From: Methylolobus aquaticus
GTDB taxonomy: Bacteria; Pseudomonadota; Gammaproteobacteria; Methylococcales; Methylococcaceae
Length of the DNA stretch: 64,000 nucleotides
Assembly: GCA_004168015.1 (NCBI GenBank)
Contig: SEYW01000006.1
Coordinates: 127,425 to 191,424, forward strand
Direction of reading: 5' to 3'
The position numbers and the translations under genes were made by a program. Each line of letters opens with the position of its first letter. Position 1 is the first letter of the stretch. Shown here one piece after another: positions 22,727-32,934 of this stretch. The notes below the pieces were generated by a model, which saw nothing but the letters and a program-made list of their open reading frames with translations, ran no database searches and was not told where the DNA came from.

Positions 22727-23152
22727 CTACTCGTTGAAGTCGATACCGCCCACCGTCCAACTGGCCGCATTACCCTCCTCGGTGCCCGTGTACTGGATCT
22801 TGCAGGCGTACTTTTTTTCCACCAACTTCTGATTCTCGTCCGGCGCGCGCACCGAGGATCGAATCAGGTAGGTCCGGTTACCTAGCGCCCAAGCCTCGTA
22901 GTCACTGCTGTTCAGGTCGGCGCCGTCCCCCAGTTCGAATTCGTCCTTGAACGCGCTCTTGCAGTGGGTGAACGCGAAATCGGTGCGGGCATTACGGATA
23001 TTCCCGAGTTCCTCATCCTCCTCGACACTGTCCTCGAAAAACATATCCGACTCGGCCACTTTGGTAACAAAGGGAATGATCCCCTTATTCTGGAAGAAAT
23101 AGAGGCCAATGATGAATAAAATCAGCAAAATGGCCGAATGCTTTCTCCTCAT
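22727..23152 (-). CDS. Small membrane-anchored protein of unknown function
   Basis: A 141-aa protein started at ATG 23152 behind a strong ribosome site (GGAGG, minus strand at 23159-23163). The N-terminus is basic and then hydrophobic (MRRKHSAILLILFIIGLYFF), so a signal anchor or uncleaved membrane helix. The rest is acidic and soluble, with two cysteines (about 64 and 117) that could form a disulfide if periplasmic, and a conserved-looking C-terminal SWTVGGIDF. I recognise no domain. It is convergent with the HIT gene and divergent from the 5'-nucleotidase gene. Confidence 0.7.
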   Translation of the reverse strand: MRRKHSAILLILFIIGLYFFQNKGIIPFVTKVAESDMFFEDSVEEDEELGNIRNARTDFAFTHCKSAFKDEFELGDGADLNSSDYEAWALGNRTYLIRSSVRAPDENQKLVEKKYACKIQYTGTEEGNAASWTVGGIDFNE

Positions 23153-23415
23153 ATGATCCCTCCTCGAAACTTCTAGCTTTGTCGACCGACTAAGCGACCC
23201 CCGGTGTGCCGCCGCCGAATGGTTCTTCAAACTCCGCAGCCATCGTGGCCGGTACGGCATCGGCGAAGGGTCGCGCCGCGCCTTGAAGCGCCACGCTGAC
23301 AAGCAACCCGACCTTTGTGAGAATAAAGAAGGGCGCGATGATACCAAAGCGCCGCGCGCCGGGAAATTCGGCCGCCGCCCCGATCCCGAAATAGCCACTG
23401 TTAAGACCCGCGACC

Positions 23416-24306
23416 ATGCCGAATGACAGCAAGTTGGTCATTGCAATCTCATCGCGCGCCTTGTTCGACCTGGACGAGTCACACCGCGTCTTCGAAACCA
23501 GCGGCAAGGAGGCCTACTGCCGCTACCAGATCGAGCACGAAGACGAGGCCCTGGCGCCGGGCGTCGCGTTCCCCCTGGTCAGCAAACTGCTGGCGCTCAA
23601 CAACGAGCGGCCCTCCCCTCTGGTCGAGGTGATCCTGATGTCGCGCAACAGCGCCGACACCGGCCTGAGGATATTCAACTCGATCCGGCACCACGGACTA
23701 TCGATCAGCCGGGCAGCCTTCACGGGCGGTCAGACACCCTTCCAATACATCTCGGCCTTCGGGGCTCATCTGTTTCTTTCCGCGCACGCCGAGGATGTCG
23801 TCGCAGCGTTGGATGCCGGTCTGGCCGCTGCGACCATCATCGGGTCCAGCCCGCTCGGCAGCGCATCGGCCCAGCTGCGCATCGCGTTCGACGGGGATGC
23901 GGTGTTGTTTTCGGATGACTCTGAACGGATCTATCAGGCACGGGGTCTGGCGGCCTTCACCGAGAACGAAGCGGCGGCGGCCCGCACGCCCTTGTCGGGT
24001 GGGCCCTTCAAGGACTTTCTAGCGGCGCTGCACCATATCCAGACCCAGTTTGAGGCCGATCAGGCGCCGATCCGAACCGCATTAGTCACCGCCCGGGCGG
24101 CGCCGGCCCATGAGCGGGTCGTGCGTACCCTGCGCGCCTGGAATATCCGGATCGACGAGGCCCTATTCCTGGGGGGGATGGACAAGGGTCTGTTTCTACG
24201 CGCTTTCGGCGCGGATATCTTCTTCGATGATCAGCGCGGACACTGCGAATCCGCAAGCCGCCACGTGGCGACCGGCCACGTGCCTCACGGCATCACTAAC
24301 CGCTGA
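23416..24306 (+). CDS. 5'-nucleotidase family protein (PF06189 type)
   Basis: A 296-aa HAD-superfamily protein of the cytosolic 5'-nucleotidase family, which dephosphorylates nucleoside monophosphates. The nucleophile motif is in RALFDLDESHRVF (DxD). LVSKLLALNN, VEVILMSRNSADTGLRIFNSI, AAFTGGQTPFQYI and LFLGGMDKGLFLRAFGADIFFDDQ are the conserved blocks of this family. The ATG start gives the expected length. The 263-base gap upstream is shared with the divergent membrane protein. Its substrate preference is not determined here. Confidence 0.88.
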   Translation: MPNDSKLVIAISSRALFDLDESHRVFETSGKEAYCRYQIEHEDEALAPGVAFPLVSKLLALNNERPSPLVEVILMSRNSADTGLRIFNSIRHHGLSISRAAFTGGQTPFQYISAFGAHLFLSAHAEDVVAALDAGLAAATIIGSSPLGSASAQLRIAFDGDAVLFSDDSERIYQARGLAAFTENEAAAARTPLSGGPFKDFLAALHHIQTQFEADQAPIRTALVTARAAPAHERVVRTLRAWNIRIDEALFLGGMDKGLFLRAFGADIFFDDQRGHCESASRHVATGHVPHGITNR

Positions 24307-25284
24307 TCACAGCAGCGTCTTGTAGGGCTCGCCGGCGATCTCCCTGGCCAGCCGCGGCACCAGATACCCGGGCAACTGGCGGCGCAGGGATTCGTGGATG
24401 GCGCGCGCGCGTTCGTCGCTCACGAGGAAATGCGCGGTGCCCGACGCCCGATCCAGCTGATGCAGGTAATACGGCAGCACCCCGGCCAGCGCGAGCCGGC
24501 GGTTCAGCGACGCCAGCACCTCGGCCTCATCGTTGATCCCGCGCAGCAATACGGCCTGATTCAGTAGCATGAAGCCTTTGTCCCGCAGTTGCTGCAGCGC
24601 GGCCAGAACCGCGCCGTCCACCTCGTTCGGATGATTCGCGTGGATCACCATCACCGTCACCAGCCGGCTGGAAGCCAAAGCATCAGTCAGGCCGTGCGTG
24701 ACTCGTGACGGCAGCACGACCGGCAAGCGCGTATGGACCCGCAACGTCTGGAGATGCGGGATGGCCGCCAGCCCCCAGACCAGATTGGACAAGCGTGTAT
24801 CGGACAGCACCAACGGGTCGCCTCCGCTCAGGATGACTTCACGGATCGATGGATCGGCGGCCAGATAGCCCAAGGCCTCCGATTCCGCTTGCCGGCCGAG
24901 TTGGTACGCGCCATACGGGAAGCCGCGGCGGAAACAATAACGGCAGTTGATCGCGCAAGCACCGGTGGTCACCAACAAGGCACGGCCATGGTATTTGTGC
25001 AATACGCCGGGGACCACCGCAGCAGCCTGATCGCCGACAGGATCGGCGGTAAAACCGGGGGCCCCGAACAGTTCCTCCCGGGCAGGCAGGACCTGCAACA
25101 GCAAGGGATCGTGCGGATCTCCGCGGCGCATGCGGTTGGCATAGCTGCGGGTGACGCGGAACCCAAAGGCCCTCGCGGCGGCCGCGTCGGCAAGAACGGA
25201 ATCGGCCAAGCCCAGATGGGCAAGCAAGCGGCCGGGGTCGGTGAAGGACTCGGCCAGGTCAGCCTGCCAGCGAAAGTTAGTCAC
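24307..25284 (-). CDS. epmB: EF-P beta-lysylation protein EpmB (lysine 2,3-aminomutase type)
   Basis: A 325-aa radical SAM enzyme that isomerises alpha-lysine to beta-lysine for attachment to EF-P. The cluster motif CAINCRYC has cysteines at about 110, 114 and 117. Family blocks: HKYHGRALLVTTGACA, VILSGGDPLVLSD, LRVHTRLPVVLPSR, MVIHANHPNE and GVLPYYLHQLD, which holds part of the PLP and SAM environment. The length fits E. coli EpmB (342 aa). It is divergent from efp and epmA with an 87-base gap, so the full EF-P modification pathway is encoded within 2.7 kb. Confidence 0.95.
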   Translation of the reverse strand: MTNFRWQADLAESFTDPGRLLAHLGLADSVLADAAAARAFGFRVTRSYANRMRRGDPHDPLLLQVLPAREELFGAPGFTADPVGDQAAAVVPGVLHKYHGRALLVTTGACAINCRYCFRRGFPYGAYQLGRQAESEALGYLAADPSIREVILSGGDPLVLSDTRLSNLVWGLAAIPHLQTLRVHTRLPVVLPSRVTHGLTDALASSRLVTVMVIHANHPNEVDGAVLAALQQLRDKGFMLLNQAVLLRGINDEAEVLASLNRRLALAGVLPYYLHQLDRASGTAHFLVSDERARAIHESLRRQLPGYLVPRLAREIAGEPYKTLL

Positions 25285-25302
25285 CTGCAGATGGGTATCG
25301 GC

Positions 25303-25333
25303 TTGTCGTCAGGGGAAAGCCCGGCATTATAAT
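25303..25333 (+). promoter_or_regulatory. Predicted sigma-70 promoter of efp-epmA
   Basis: A perfect -10 box TATAAT at 25328-25333, with TTGTCG at 25303-25308 as a -35 candidate (4 of 6, 19-base spacer, longer than ideal). The -10 lies inside an inverted repeat (CCGGC at 25321-25325, GCCGG at 25335-25339), which could be an operator or simply GC-rich flanks. The efp start is 39 bases downstream. Confidence 0.6.
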
Positions 25334-25371
25334 GGCCGGCTTTATCGAAAACTCCGAACGACGAGGAAAAC

Positions 25372-25938
25372 ATGGCTCTTATCAGCACCAGTGAATTCAA
25401 GGGCGGACTCAAGGTCATGCTCGACGGCGACCCGTGCACGATCCTCGAGAACGAGTTTGTCAAGCCGGGCAAGGGCCAGGCTTTCAATCGCGTCCGGCTG
25501 CGCAATCTGAAAACGGGCCGCGTGGTCGAGCGGACCTTCAAGTCGGGTGACACGCTCGAAGGCGCCGACGTGGTCGATACGGACATGCAGTACCTATACA
25601 GCGACGGCGAGCAGTGGCACTTCATGGCACCGGAAACGTTCGAGCAGCACGGTGCTGACGCCAACGCCGTCGGCGAGGCCGTGAAATGGCTCAAGGAACA
25701 GGACATGTGCACGGTCACGCTGTTCAACGGCTCGCCGATCGCCGTCAGCCCGCCGAACTTCGTCGAACTGACGATCACCGAAACCGATCCGGGAATCCGC
25801 GGCGACACCTCGGGCGGCGGCGGCAAACCGGCGACGCTCGAAACCGGGGCGGTGGTGCGCGTTCCACTGTTCGTCCAGACCGGCGAAGTCATCAAGGTCG
25901 ACACCCGCACCGGCGAATACGTCTCGCGTGTCAAGTAG
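25372..25938 (+). CDS. efp: Translation elongation factor P
   Basis: A 188-aa tRNA-mimic that rescues ribosomes stalled on polyproline. The N-terminal KOW-like domain carries the modified lysine K34 in the loop VKPGKGQAF, the type lysylated by EpmA. The OB domains follow ([26 protein letters not shown]), and the C-terminus has the signature [22 protein letters not shown]. The length is identical in type to E. coli EF-P (188 aa). An AGGA-type ribosome site precedes the ATG. Its end overlaps the epmA start. Confidence 0.98.
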   Translation: MALISTSEFKGGLKVMLDGDPCTILENEFVKPGKGQAFNRVRLRNLKTGRVVERTFKSGDTLEGADVVDTDMQYLYSDGEQWHFMAPETFEQHGADANAVGEAVKWLKEQDMCTVTLFNGSPIAVSPPNFVELTITETDPGIRGDTSGGGGKPATLETGAVVRVPLFVQTGEVIKVDTRTGEYVSRVK

Positions 25939-26926
25939 CCCCGATTGGGGGCCCACGGCGACGCCCGACGTCCTGCGGGCGCGCGCCGAAATGCTCCGAG
26001 AGATCCGCGGCTTCTTTGCCGAGCGGAACGTCCTCGAAGTCGAAACGCCGCTGCTGGCGGCCCACAGCGTGACCGAACCGCATCTGGTTCCCTTCGAAAC
26101 ACTATTTCGCCCCGCCGGGGGTGGAACAGGTTTGCAGCGACCCTTATTCCTGCAGACTTCCCCCGAGTTCGCGATGAAGCGTCTGCTGGCCAGCGGCCTC
26201 GGCTCTATCTACCAAATCTGTAAAGCCTTTCGGAACGAGGAGCGCGGGCGGCTGCACAACCCCGAGTTCACCCTGCTCGAATGGTACCGTGTCGGCTTCG
26301 GCCTGAACAAACTGATTCGGGAAACGGAAGACTTGCTGCACAGCCTGTTGACTCCATCCCGACCAACGATCCGTTCCGTTTGCTTCGACTACTGCTCACT
26401 GTTCGAACAACAGGTCGGCGCCGATCCGGTCACCGCTGATTTTTCTGCCTTGGCGCGGGCCGCCGAACGCCTGGGTTATCCCGAGGCCGCAGCCCTGTGT
26501 GCCGAGGCGCGTCCCGTCTGGCTGGATTTTTTATTCAGCCAGTGCGTGCAGCCAAGGCTTGCGGACTGGGATCTGGTGTTCGTGACGGGTTTTCCGGCGT
26601 GCCTGCCCTCGTTGGCCCGCACCCATCCGGACAATCCGGCCATCGTCGAGCGTGTCGAAGTCTTTATCGACGGCATCGAACTCGGCAACGGCTTTCACGA
26701 ACTCGCGGATCCAGCCGAACAGGCGCACCGTTTCGAGCAGGACATCGCCACGCGCCGGGCACTTGGCCTGCACGAACCGGAAGAAGACAAGCGCCTGCTG
26801 GCGGCGCTGGAGGCGGGCTTGCCTGACTGCTCAGGGATCGCCATCGGGCTGGACCGGCTTCTCATGGGGATCCTGACCGCCTCGCGCATCGAAGACGTGC
26901 TTGCCTTTCCGGTCGAACGCGCCTGA
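25928..26926 (+). CDS. epmA: EF-P--lysine ligase EpmA (PoxA/GenX)
   Basis: A 332-aa class II aminoacyl-tRNA synthetase paralog (E. coli 325 aa), which lysylates EF-P rather than tRNA. There is no N-terminal anticodon-binding OB domain. Motif 2 is [22 protein letters not shown] and motif 3 is [11 protein letters not shown]. The segment [16 protein letters not shown] is typical of LysRS-like cores. The GTG start at 25928 overlaps the last 11 bases of efp, so translational coupling is likely. With epmB on the other side of efp, substrate, ligase and mutase are clustered. Confidence 0.95.
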   Translation: MSSSPDWGPTATPDVLRARAEMLREIRGFFAERNVLEVETPLLAAHSVTEPHLVPFETLFRPAGGGTGLQRPLFLQTSPEFAMKRLLASGLGSIYQICKAFRNEERGRLHNPEFTLLEWYRVGFGLNKLIRETEDLLHSLLTPSRPTIRSVCFDYCSLFEQQVGADPVTADFSALARAAERLGYPEAAALCAEARPVWLDFLFSQCVQPRLADWDLVFVTGFPACLPSLARTHPDNPAIVERVEVFIDGIELGNGFHELADPAEQAHRFEQDIATRRALGLHEPEEDKRLLAALEAGLPDCSGIAIGLDRLLMGILTASRIEDVLAFPVERA

Positions 26927-26948
26927 CCAACGGCAGCAGGTGCAAGGC

Positions 26949-27683
26949 TCAGGCTCCGGCGTCAACCGCCTCGAAATGGTAGCCGTCGGGGCCCCACGCC
27001 AGAATGGGCCGCCCCGTTATCCATTCCGCCAGCACGATGCGCTGCGCGATCCGTTTGTCCAGCGTTGTCTCATGCACCGCCGGTCGGTGCGTATGGCCGT
27101 GGATGAGCCGCTCGACCCCGAAGTTCTGCAGGGTCTGGACCACGGTATCGGGATTGACATCCATGATCTCCGCCGTCGTGGCCCCCTTGTGCCGACTGCT
27201 GCGGAAGCGGTACCAGCGCGCGTACAGGCGCCGGGCAAACAAGGGCTTACTGAGAGCATTGGCCTTCCACTCCTCGGCCCTGACACGCTGCCGCGCGGCC
27301 TGGTAGCGCACGTCGTCGGTACACAGCAGGTCACCGTGCGTCAGCAGGGTCGGCGTACCGTACAAGTCAATGACGGCGTAGTCGCCCAGCAGCTCGATTC
27401 CGGCGGCCACACCGAAGCGCGGACCGAGCAGAAAATCGCGGTTACCGTGCTGGAAGTGGACGCGTGTGCCGCGGTCCGCCAGGGCGCGCAGCGCGCGACG
27501 AACCACACCGTTGGGGAATCGGTCGTCGTCGTCGCCTATGTAGGCATCGAACAAATCCCCGAGGATATAGAGCGCTTCCGCCCGGGGCGCGCGCCGCTCC
27601 AGAAAATTTAGAAAAGCGCGAACGATCTCCGGACGCACCGCCGCCAAGTGCAGGTCGGAAATGAACAAGGTCTCCCGCTGCAT
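26949..27683 (-). CDS. lpxH: UDP-2,3-diacylglucosamine diphosphatase LpxH
   Basis: A 244-aa calcineurin-like metallophosphoesterase that makes lipid X in lipid A synthesis. The start at ATG 27683 gives MQRETLFISDLHL; the frame is open upstream but lacks homology. The metal ligands are visible in order: DLHL, GDLFDAYIGDDD, HGNRDFLLG, THGDLLCTDD and HGHTHRPA. The length matches E. coli LpxH (240 aa). It is divergent from the rimP operon. Confidence 0.94.
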   Translation of the reverse strand: MQRETLFISDLHLAAVRPEIVRAFLNFLERRAPRAEALYILGDLFDAYIGDDDDRFPNGVVRRALRALADRGTRVHFQHGNRDFLLGPRFGVAAGIELLGDYAVIDLYGTPTLLTHGDLLCTDDVRYQAARQRVRAEEWKANALSKPLFARRLYARWYRFRSSRHKGATTAEIMDVNPDTVVQTLQNFGVERLIHGHTHRPAVHETTLDKRIAQRIVLAEWITGRPILAWGPDGYHFEAVDAGA

Positions 27684-27751
27684 GCCGTCAGCCTCGGCGG
27701 CACTGACCGGCACCAGCCGGCTGGCGCAGCGGCAGGTCACCTCGGCCTTCA

Positions 27752-27780
27752 TTCAAAACATCGAAACAACGTGGTATCAT
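27752..27780 (+). promoter_or_regulatory. Predicted sigma-70 promoter of the rimP-nusA-infB operon
   Basis: -35 candidate TTCAAA at 27752-27757 (4 of 6) and -10 TATCAT at 27775-27780 (5 of 6) with a 17-base spacer. It starts a leader of about 135 nt before rimP, which holds two terminator-like hairpins. The -35 overlaps the far upstream open frame of lpxH but not its likely coding region. Confidence 0.55.
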
Positions 27781-27786
27781 ACTCGT

Positions 27787-27895
27787 TGTGGTAGGCCACC
27801 CGGTGCTTGACCGGGACGGGGTGGCAGGAACAACCCCTTCGGGGGTTTTTTAGTTTCTGTGCGACAGATAACCATGGGCCTTGAGCCCATTTTTT
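27787..27895 (+). promoter_or_regulatory. rimP-type leader with two tandem terminator-like hairpins
   Basis: After the predicted start of transcription come a stem around GGCCACCC / GGGTGGC (27794-27825), then a perfect UUCG-loop hairpin AACCCC-TTCG-GGGGTT (27832-27847) followed by T residues, then ATGGGC-CTTGA-GCCCAT (27874-27890) followed by a T-run. The second hairpin resembles the conserved attenuator upstream of rimP in gammaproteobacteria. NusA, encoded downstream, is the likely feedback factor. Hairpins and T-runs are seen directly; the regulation is inferred from the known leader family. Confidence 0.75.
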
Positions 27896-27924
27896 GTTTG
27901 GCAGCGAGCAAATTCAGATCCGTG

Positions 27925-28398
27925 ATGGTTGGCAAAGAGTCCGATCGCCTGACTCAGCTCATCGAGCCGATTGTGGCACAACTCGGTTACGAGTTGGTCG
28001 GCATTGAATTCGACGGGCGGAGCCGCGTGCTGCGCGTCTACATCGACCGCGCAGAGGGCATCGTCGTCGACGATTGTTCCCGGGTCAGCTACCAGGTCAG
28101 CGGCATGCTGGATGTCGAAGACCCGATCCCCGGTCAATACCAGCTAGAAGTGTCGTCGCCAGGGCTCGACCGACCCCTGTTCACGCTGAGTCACTTCGAA
28201 CGCTTCATCGGGTCTATCGCCAACATCCGGCTCCGGATGCCCGTCGACAATCGCCGGCGAGTCAAGGGCCGGATTGTCGGCGTCGAAGGCGAAGAGATCC
28301 TGGTGGAAGAGGATACGGGCACACTGCGACTGCCCTACGGCGCGATCGACCGGGCGCGGCTGGTACCCGAATTCCAGAAGACAACGAATAAAGGATGA
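27925..28398 (+). CDS. rimP: Ribosome maturation factor RimP
   Basis: A 157-aa 30S assembly factor (E. coli 150 aa). The start is ATG 27925, or the adjacent GTG at 27922; a longer frame from 27859 would run through the second leader hairpin and is rejected. Conserved blocks are [39 protein letters not shown] and [23 protein letters not shown]. It is the first gene of the nusA operon, with nusA 4 bases downstream. Confidence 0.94.
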   Translation: MVGKESDRLTQLIEPIVAQLGYELVGIEFDGRSRVLRVYIDRAEGIVVDDCSRVSYQVSGMLDVEDPIPGQYQLEVSSPGLDRPLFTLSHFERFIGSIANIRLRMPVDNRRRVKGRIVGVEGEEILVEEDTGTLRLPYGAIDRARLVPEFQKTTNKG

Positions 28399-28402
28399 CG
28401 CC

Positions 28403-29908
28403 ATGGCCAATAAAGAAATACTGCTCGTCGTCGATGTGGTCTCGAACGAGAAGGACATCGAGAAGGAAGTCATTTTTGGTGCCATAGAGGACGCCTTGAA
28501 GACGGCGACCATCCGGCGCCACGAGAACCGCATCGATGCCCGGGTTTCCATCGACCGCAAGACCGGCGACTACGAGACGTTCCGGCGTTGGGAAGTGATC
28601 GAACCCACCGAGGAATTCCCGGATGTGCCGGAGTTCCCCGAGAAGCAGATCTTCTTGGACGAAGCGCGCCAGCGCGATCCCGCACTGTTGCCCGGCGACT
28701 TCATCGAGGAACCAATCGAGTCAATCGAGTTCGGACGCATCGCCGCCCAGACCGCCAAACAAGTCATCGTGCAGAAAGTGCGCGAGGCGGAACGGCGCAA
28801 GATCCATCAGGAATGGGAAGGACGGATCGGCGAGCTCGTCACGGGCATCGTCAAGCGCGTCGAACGTGGGAACGTCATCCTGGACCTCGGCGGTAACGTC
28901 GAGGCGCTGATTCCTCGGGACGAGATGATTCCCCGCGAAGCCGTGCGCTCCGGCGACCGACTGCGTGGGCTGCTGCGCGCGGTCCGCAACGAGCCCCGCG
29001 GCCCGCAGCTTTTCCTCAGCCGCAGCGCGCCAGAATTGCTGATCGCACTGTTTCGACTGGAGGTCCCGGAGGTTGGCGAGAACGTCATTGAAATCAAGGG
29101 TGCGGCTCGCGACCCGGGCATCCGGGCCAAAGTCGCGGTGAAGAGCAACGATCCCCGGCTCGACCCCGTCGGCGCCTGCGTCGGCATGCGCGGTTCCCGC
29201 GTGCAGGCCGTGTCGAACGAACTCGCCGGCGAACGGGTCGACATCATCTTGTGGAACGAAAACGAAGCCCAGTTCGTGATCAATTCCATGTCGCCGGCCG
29301 AAATCGTCTCGATCGTCGTCGACGAGGACCGCCATTCCATGGATATTGCCGTCGCCGACGAAAACCTGTCCCAGGCCATCGGACGCAATGGGCAGAACGT
29401 GCGGCTGGCCAGTCAGCTGACCGGCTGGGAACTCAACGTCATGAGCGCCACCCAGGCCGAAGCAAAGAACGAGGAAGAGGCGCTGAAGCTGATCGCCTCG
29501 TTCATGACCCAGCTCGAAGTGGATGAAGACGTCGCACAGATCCTGGTTCGAGAGGGCTTTTCGAGCATCGAAGAGCTCGTCTACGTGCCGACCAAGGAGA
29601 TGCTGGAGATCGAAGAGTTCGACGAGGAACTGGTCGAGGAACTGCGGAATCGCGCCCGCGACGCACTGCTGATCAAGGCCATCGCGACCGAAGAGAAAAT
29701 CGAAACCACGCAGCCGGCTCAGGACCTCCGCGACCTGGAGGGAATGGACGACGAGACCGCCGAACGGTTGGCCGCAGCGGGCATCCACACCGTTTCCGAT
29801 CTGGCGGATCTGGCCGTGGATGAGTTGATGGAAATCGACGGGATGAGCGAGCAGCGCGCCGCGGACTTGATCATGCAGGCGCGTTCCCCGCTGTTTGCTG
29901 AGGGTTAG
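28403..29908 (+). CDS. nusA: Transcription termination/antitermination protein NusA
   Basis: A 501-aa RNA-polymerase-associated factor (E. coli 495 aa). The start at ATG 28403 gives [17 protein letters not shown]. Order: RNAP-binding N-terminal domain; S1 domain ([19 protein letters not shown], about 134-200); KH1 and KH2 ([21 protein letters not shown] and [21 protein letters not shown]); and two acidic C-terminal repeats with helix-hairpin-helix character, as in gammaproteobacterial NusA. It is intact and lies between rimP and infB. Confidence 0.97.
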   Translation: MANKEILLVVDVVSNEKDIEKEVIFGAIEDALKTATIRRHENRIDARVSIDRKTGDYETFRRWEVIEPTEEFPDVPEFPEKQIFLDEARQRDPALLPGDFIEEPIESIEFGRIAAQTAKQVIVQKVREAERRKIHQEWEGRIGELVTGIVKRVERGNVILDLGGNVEALIPRDEMIPREAVRSGDRLRGLLRAVRNEPRGPQLFLSRSAPELLIALFRLEVPEVGENVIEIKGAARDPGIRAKVAVKSNDPRLDPVGACVGMRGSRVQAVSNELAGERVDIILWNENEAQFVINSMSPAEIVSIVVDEDRHSMDIAVADENLSQAIGRNGQNVRLASQLTGWELNVMSATQAEAKNEEEALKLIASFMTQLEVDEDVAQILVREGFSSIEELVYVPTKEMLEIEEFDEELVEELRNRARDALLIKAIATEEKIETTQPAQDLRDLEGMDDETAERLAAAGIHTVSDLADLAVDELMEIDGMSEQRAADLIMQARSPLFAEG

Positions 29909-29931
29909 GCTACAACGACAGAGGCCGAGAA

Positions 29932-32550
29932 ATGAGCGACGTAACCGTACGACAATTAGCAGAAGTCGTTGGCATCCCCCTGGATCGACTGTTGACGCAG
30001 CTCGGCGAAGCCGGACTCGCGGTGGCCGAACCCGACGATGTCCTCAGCGACAGCGAGAAGCTGAAGCTGCTCGCCCATCTGCGCCAGAGTCATGGCAAGG
30101 AAAAGGGCGACGCGGTCGAGCCGACCCGTGTGACGCTGCAACGCCGCACCGTCAGCGAGTTGAAGCAGGGTAAGATTCCCGGCAAGGGCGTCAAGACCAT
30201 CAGCGTTGAGGTGCGCAAGCGCAAGACCTATGTCAAGAAGAGCGAACTGCCCGAATCGAGCGAGCGCAAGACCGAAGCAGAGAAGGCGCGTCAGGCTTTA
30301 GACGAGCAACAGCGCGAGATCGAAGCTCAGGAAGCCCAGCGCCGCGAGCTCGAGGAGGCACGCCGTCAGCGCGCGCTGGAAGAGGAAGAGCGGCGCCGCG
30401 CGGCCGAAGAGGCCCGACAGGCGGAGCTGGCCCAGCGGGCCGAGGCGGAGAAGGCCGTCGAGATTGCCAAGCCGGAGGCGGAAGTACCGGCAGCACCCGA
30501 ACCGGTGATTCCCATCGAGGTTCCCGTCGAGAAGCCCGTCGCGCGTCCGTCCGTACCCACGCCGCCCCCCGCGGCGCCGGTTCCACCGGCAGCGCCCCGC
30601 CCACCTTCCGAGGCGGATGTCCGCCGCGCGAAAAAGAAGGGCAGTGCAGGCAAAGGCCAAGTTGGTGAATACCAGGAGGAAACCACTGAAACCGAAAGCT
30701 CTGGCAAGTTCAACAAGCGCCGCAAGTTCAAGCCCAGTCGCCCGGTCGTGTTGCCGGAACAGCGGCACGGCTTTGAACGCCCGACCGCGCCCATGATCAG
30801 GGAAGTGCAGGTTCCGGAAATGATCACCGTTTCCGACCTGGCGATGCGCATGTCGGTGAAGGCCACGGAGGTCATCAAGAACCTCATGCGTCTGGGCGTC
30901 ATGGCCACGATCAATCAACCCCTCGATCAGGAGACAGCCATGCTCGTGGTCGAAGAAATGGGCCACAAACCGATCGCGCAAGCCGAGGACAATCTCGAGG
31001 CCGAGTTGGTGCATGCGATGGCGGGTGAAGCCGACAGCGAACATCGCGCCCGGCCGCCGGTGGTCACCATCATGGGCCATGTCGATCACGGCAAGACCTC
31101 GCTACTCGACCACATCCGCAAGAGCCGCGTCGCCGCCGGTGAGGCAGGCGGCATCACCCAGCACATCGGCGCCTATCAGGTGCGCACCGACCGTGGCTCG
31201 GTGACCTTCCTGGATACCCCCGGCCATGCCGCATTCACAGCCATGCGTGCCCGCGGCGCGCGGGTCACCGACATCGTCGTGCTGGTCGTGGCGGCCGACG
31301 ATGGTGTGATGCCCCAGACCAAGGAAGCCGTGGAGCACAGCCGAGCCGCCGGCGTCCCGTTGGTCGTCGCCATCAACAAGATCGACAAACCCGACTCCGA
31401 CCCGGATCGCGTCAAGCAGGAACTGGTGGTGCTGAACGTGGTGCCCGAGGATTGGGGCGGTGACACGCAGTTCGTGAGTGTCTCGGCCAAGACCGGGGTC
31501 GGTATCGACGACCTGCTCGAAGCCATCCTGTTGCAGGCCGAAGTCCTCGAACTCAACGCACCCTACGATCTTCCCGCCACCGGTGTGGTGCTGGAATCCA
31601 AGTTGGAGAAAGGCCGCGGACCGGTAGCCGATCTGCTGATCCAGAAGGGAACCCTGCACAAGGGCGACTTCATTCTGTGCGGCCGTGAATTCGGCCGCGT
31701 TCGGGCGATGTTCAACGAGAACGGCAAGCCGCTTAAAGAGGGCGGCCCGTCGAGCCCGGTCGAGATTCTCGGCCTATCCGGCGCACCGGAGGCCGGCGAC
31801 GAGTTCATCGTCGTGGCCGACGAACGGAAGGCACGCGAGATCGCCATGCACCGCGAGGAGAAACTCCGGAGCACGAAGCTGGCAGCCCAGGCGGCCACCA
31901 AACTCGAGGATGTGTTCTCGAAGATGGGGACGGAGGAAGCCGTCGAGCTGGCGCTCGTCATCAAGACCGATGTGCAGGGCAGCCTTGAGGCGCTGCGCGG
32001 GGCGCTGACCGAACTGACCACCGACAAGGTCCGCGTCCGGGTGATTTCCGGCGGCGTCGGCGGTATTACCGAGACCGATGCCAATCTGGCCCTCGCGTCG
32101 AGCGCAATCATCATCGGCTTCAACGTACGGGCCGACGCCACCGCGCGCAAGCTGATCGAGGAGCGCGGAATAGACCTGCACTACTACAGCGTGATCTACG
32201 AGGCGATCGACGAGATCAAGAAGTCGATCACTGGCATGCTGGAGCCGGAATACAAGGAGCAGATCGTCGGCATCGCGGAGGTCCGCGAGGTCTTCCGCTC
32301 GTCGAAATTCGGCACGATCGCCGGCTGCATGGTCATTGACGGCCACGTCAAGCGTAACCTGCCGATCCGCGTGCTGCGCGACAACGTCGTGGTCTTCGAG
32401 GGGCAACTGGAATCCCTGCGCCGCTTCAAGGACGACGCCAGCGAGGTCAAGGCTGGCATGGAATGCGGCATCGGCGTCAAGAACTACAACGATGTCAAGG
32501 TCAAAGACCAGATCGAGGCCTATGAACGGGTCCTGGTCCCGCCGCGATAG
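29932..32550 (+). CDS. infB: Translation initiation factor IF-2
   Basis: An 872-aa GTPase (E. coli 890 aa). It has an N-terminal IF2_N helix domain ([16 protein letters not shown]), a long charged, Ala/Glu/Arg-rich region with probable coiled coil (about 115-185) and a Pro-rich stretch (about 180-225). A second IF2_N module ([21 protein letters not shown], near 298) precedes the G domain: [12 protein letters not shown] (G1, near 382), DTPGHAAF (G3), NKID (G4) and the SAK equivalent SVSAKTG. Domains II-IV follow with the fMet-tRNA-binding C-terminus. Internal starts for shorter IF2 forms were not resolved. Confidence 0.97.
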   Translation: MSDVTVRQLAEVVGIPLDRLLTQLGEAGLAVAEPDDVLSDSEKLKLLAHLRQSHGKEKGDAVEPTRVTLQRRTVSELKQGKIPGKGVKTISVEVRKRKTYVKKSELPESSERKTEAEKARQALDEQQREIEAQEAQRRELEEARRQRALEEEERRRAAEEARQAELAQRAEAEKAVEIAKPEAEVPAAPEPVIPIEVPVEKPVARPSVPTPPPAAPVPPAAPRPPSEADVRRAKKKGSAGKGQVGEYQEETTETESSGKFNKRRKFKPSRPVVLPEQRHGFERPTAPMIREVQVPEMITVSDLAMRMSVKATEVIKNLMRLGVMATINQPLDQETAMLVVEEMGHKPIAQAEDNLEAELVHAMAGEADSEHRARPPVVTIMGHVDHGKTSLLDHIRKSRVAAGEAGGITQHIGAYQVRTDRGSVTFLDTPGHAAFTAMRARGARVTDIVVLVVAADDGVMPQTKEAVEHSRAAGVPLVVAINKIDKPDSDPDRVKQELVVLNVVPEDWGGDTQFVSVSAKTGVGIDDLLEAILLQAEVLELNAPYDLPATGVVLESKLEKGRGPVADLLIQKGTLHKGDFILCGREFGRVRAMFNENGKPLKEGGPSSPVEILGLSGAPEAGDEFIVVADERKAREIAMHREEKLRSTKLAAQAATKLEDVFSKMGTEEAVELALVIKTDVQGSLEALRGALTELTTDKVRVRVISGGVGGITETDANLALASSAIIIGFNVRADATARKLIEERGIDLHYYSVIYEAIDEIKKSITGMLEPEYKEQIVGIAEVREVFRSSKFGTIAGCMVIDGHVKRNLPIRVLRDNVVVFEGQLESLRRFKDDASEVKAGMECGIGVKNYNDVKVKDQIEAYERVLVPPR

Positions 32551-32562
32551 GTCGATTTCCGC

Positions 32563-32934
32563 ATGCCCAGAGAATTCAGCCGCAATGTGCGGGTCGCCTC
32601 GCAGTTACAACGGGAACTGGCCGAGTTGCTGCGCAGCGAAGTCAGGGATCCTCGCCTGGGGATGGTGACGGTCAGCGACGTCGAGGTCACACGCGACCTG
32701 TCGGTCGCCAAAGTCTATGTCAGTTTCCTCGGTGCCCGGCAGACGAACAGCGAGTCGCTGAAATTGCTGGCCGGGCTCGCCCCATTGTTGCGGCATGAGG
32801 TCGCCCGTCGGATGCGGATGCGGGTGATTCCGGAGTTGCGGTTCATCTTCGACGATTCGGTCGAGCGCGGGCTGCACATGGATGCCGTGATCGACAGTCT
32901 GCACCTTCCCAAGTCAGACCCGCACGACACGTGA
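32563..32934 (+). CDS. rbfA: Ribosome-binding factor A
   Basis: A 123-aa KH-fold factor for 16S rRNA 5'-end maturation and cold adaptation. The N-terminus [49 protein letters not shown] and [27 protein letters not shown] are the family blocks. The length is near E. coli RbfA (133 aa). Its stop overlaps the truB start (TGATG), so translation is probably coupled. Confidence 0.96.
   Translation: MPREFSRNVRVASQLQRELAELLRSEVRDPRLGMVTVSDVEVTRDLSVAKVYVSFLGARQTNSESLKLLAGLAPLLRHEVARRMRMRVIPELRFIFDDSVERGLHMDAVIDSLHLPKSDPHDT

Noticed and set aside
27859..27924. Longer RimP reading through the leader
   Set aside because: It would translate the second terminator hairpin, and the RimP family begins near the GTG/ATG at 27922-27925.
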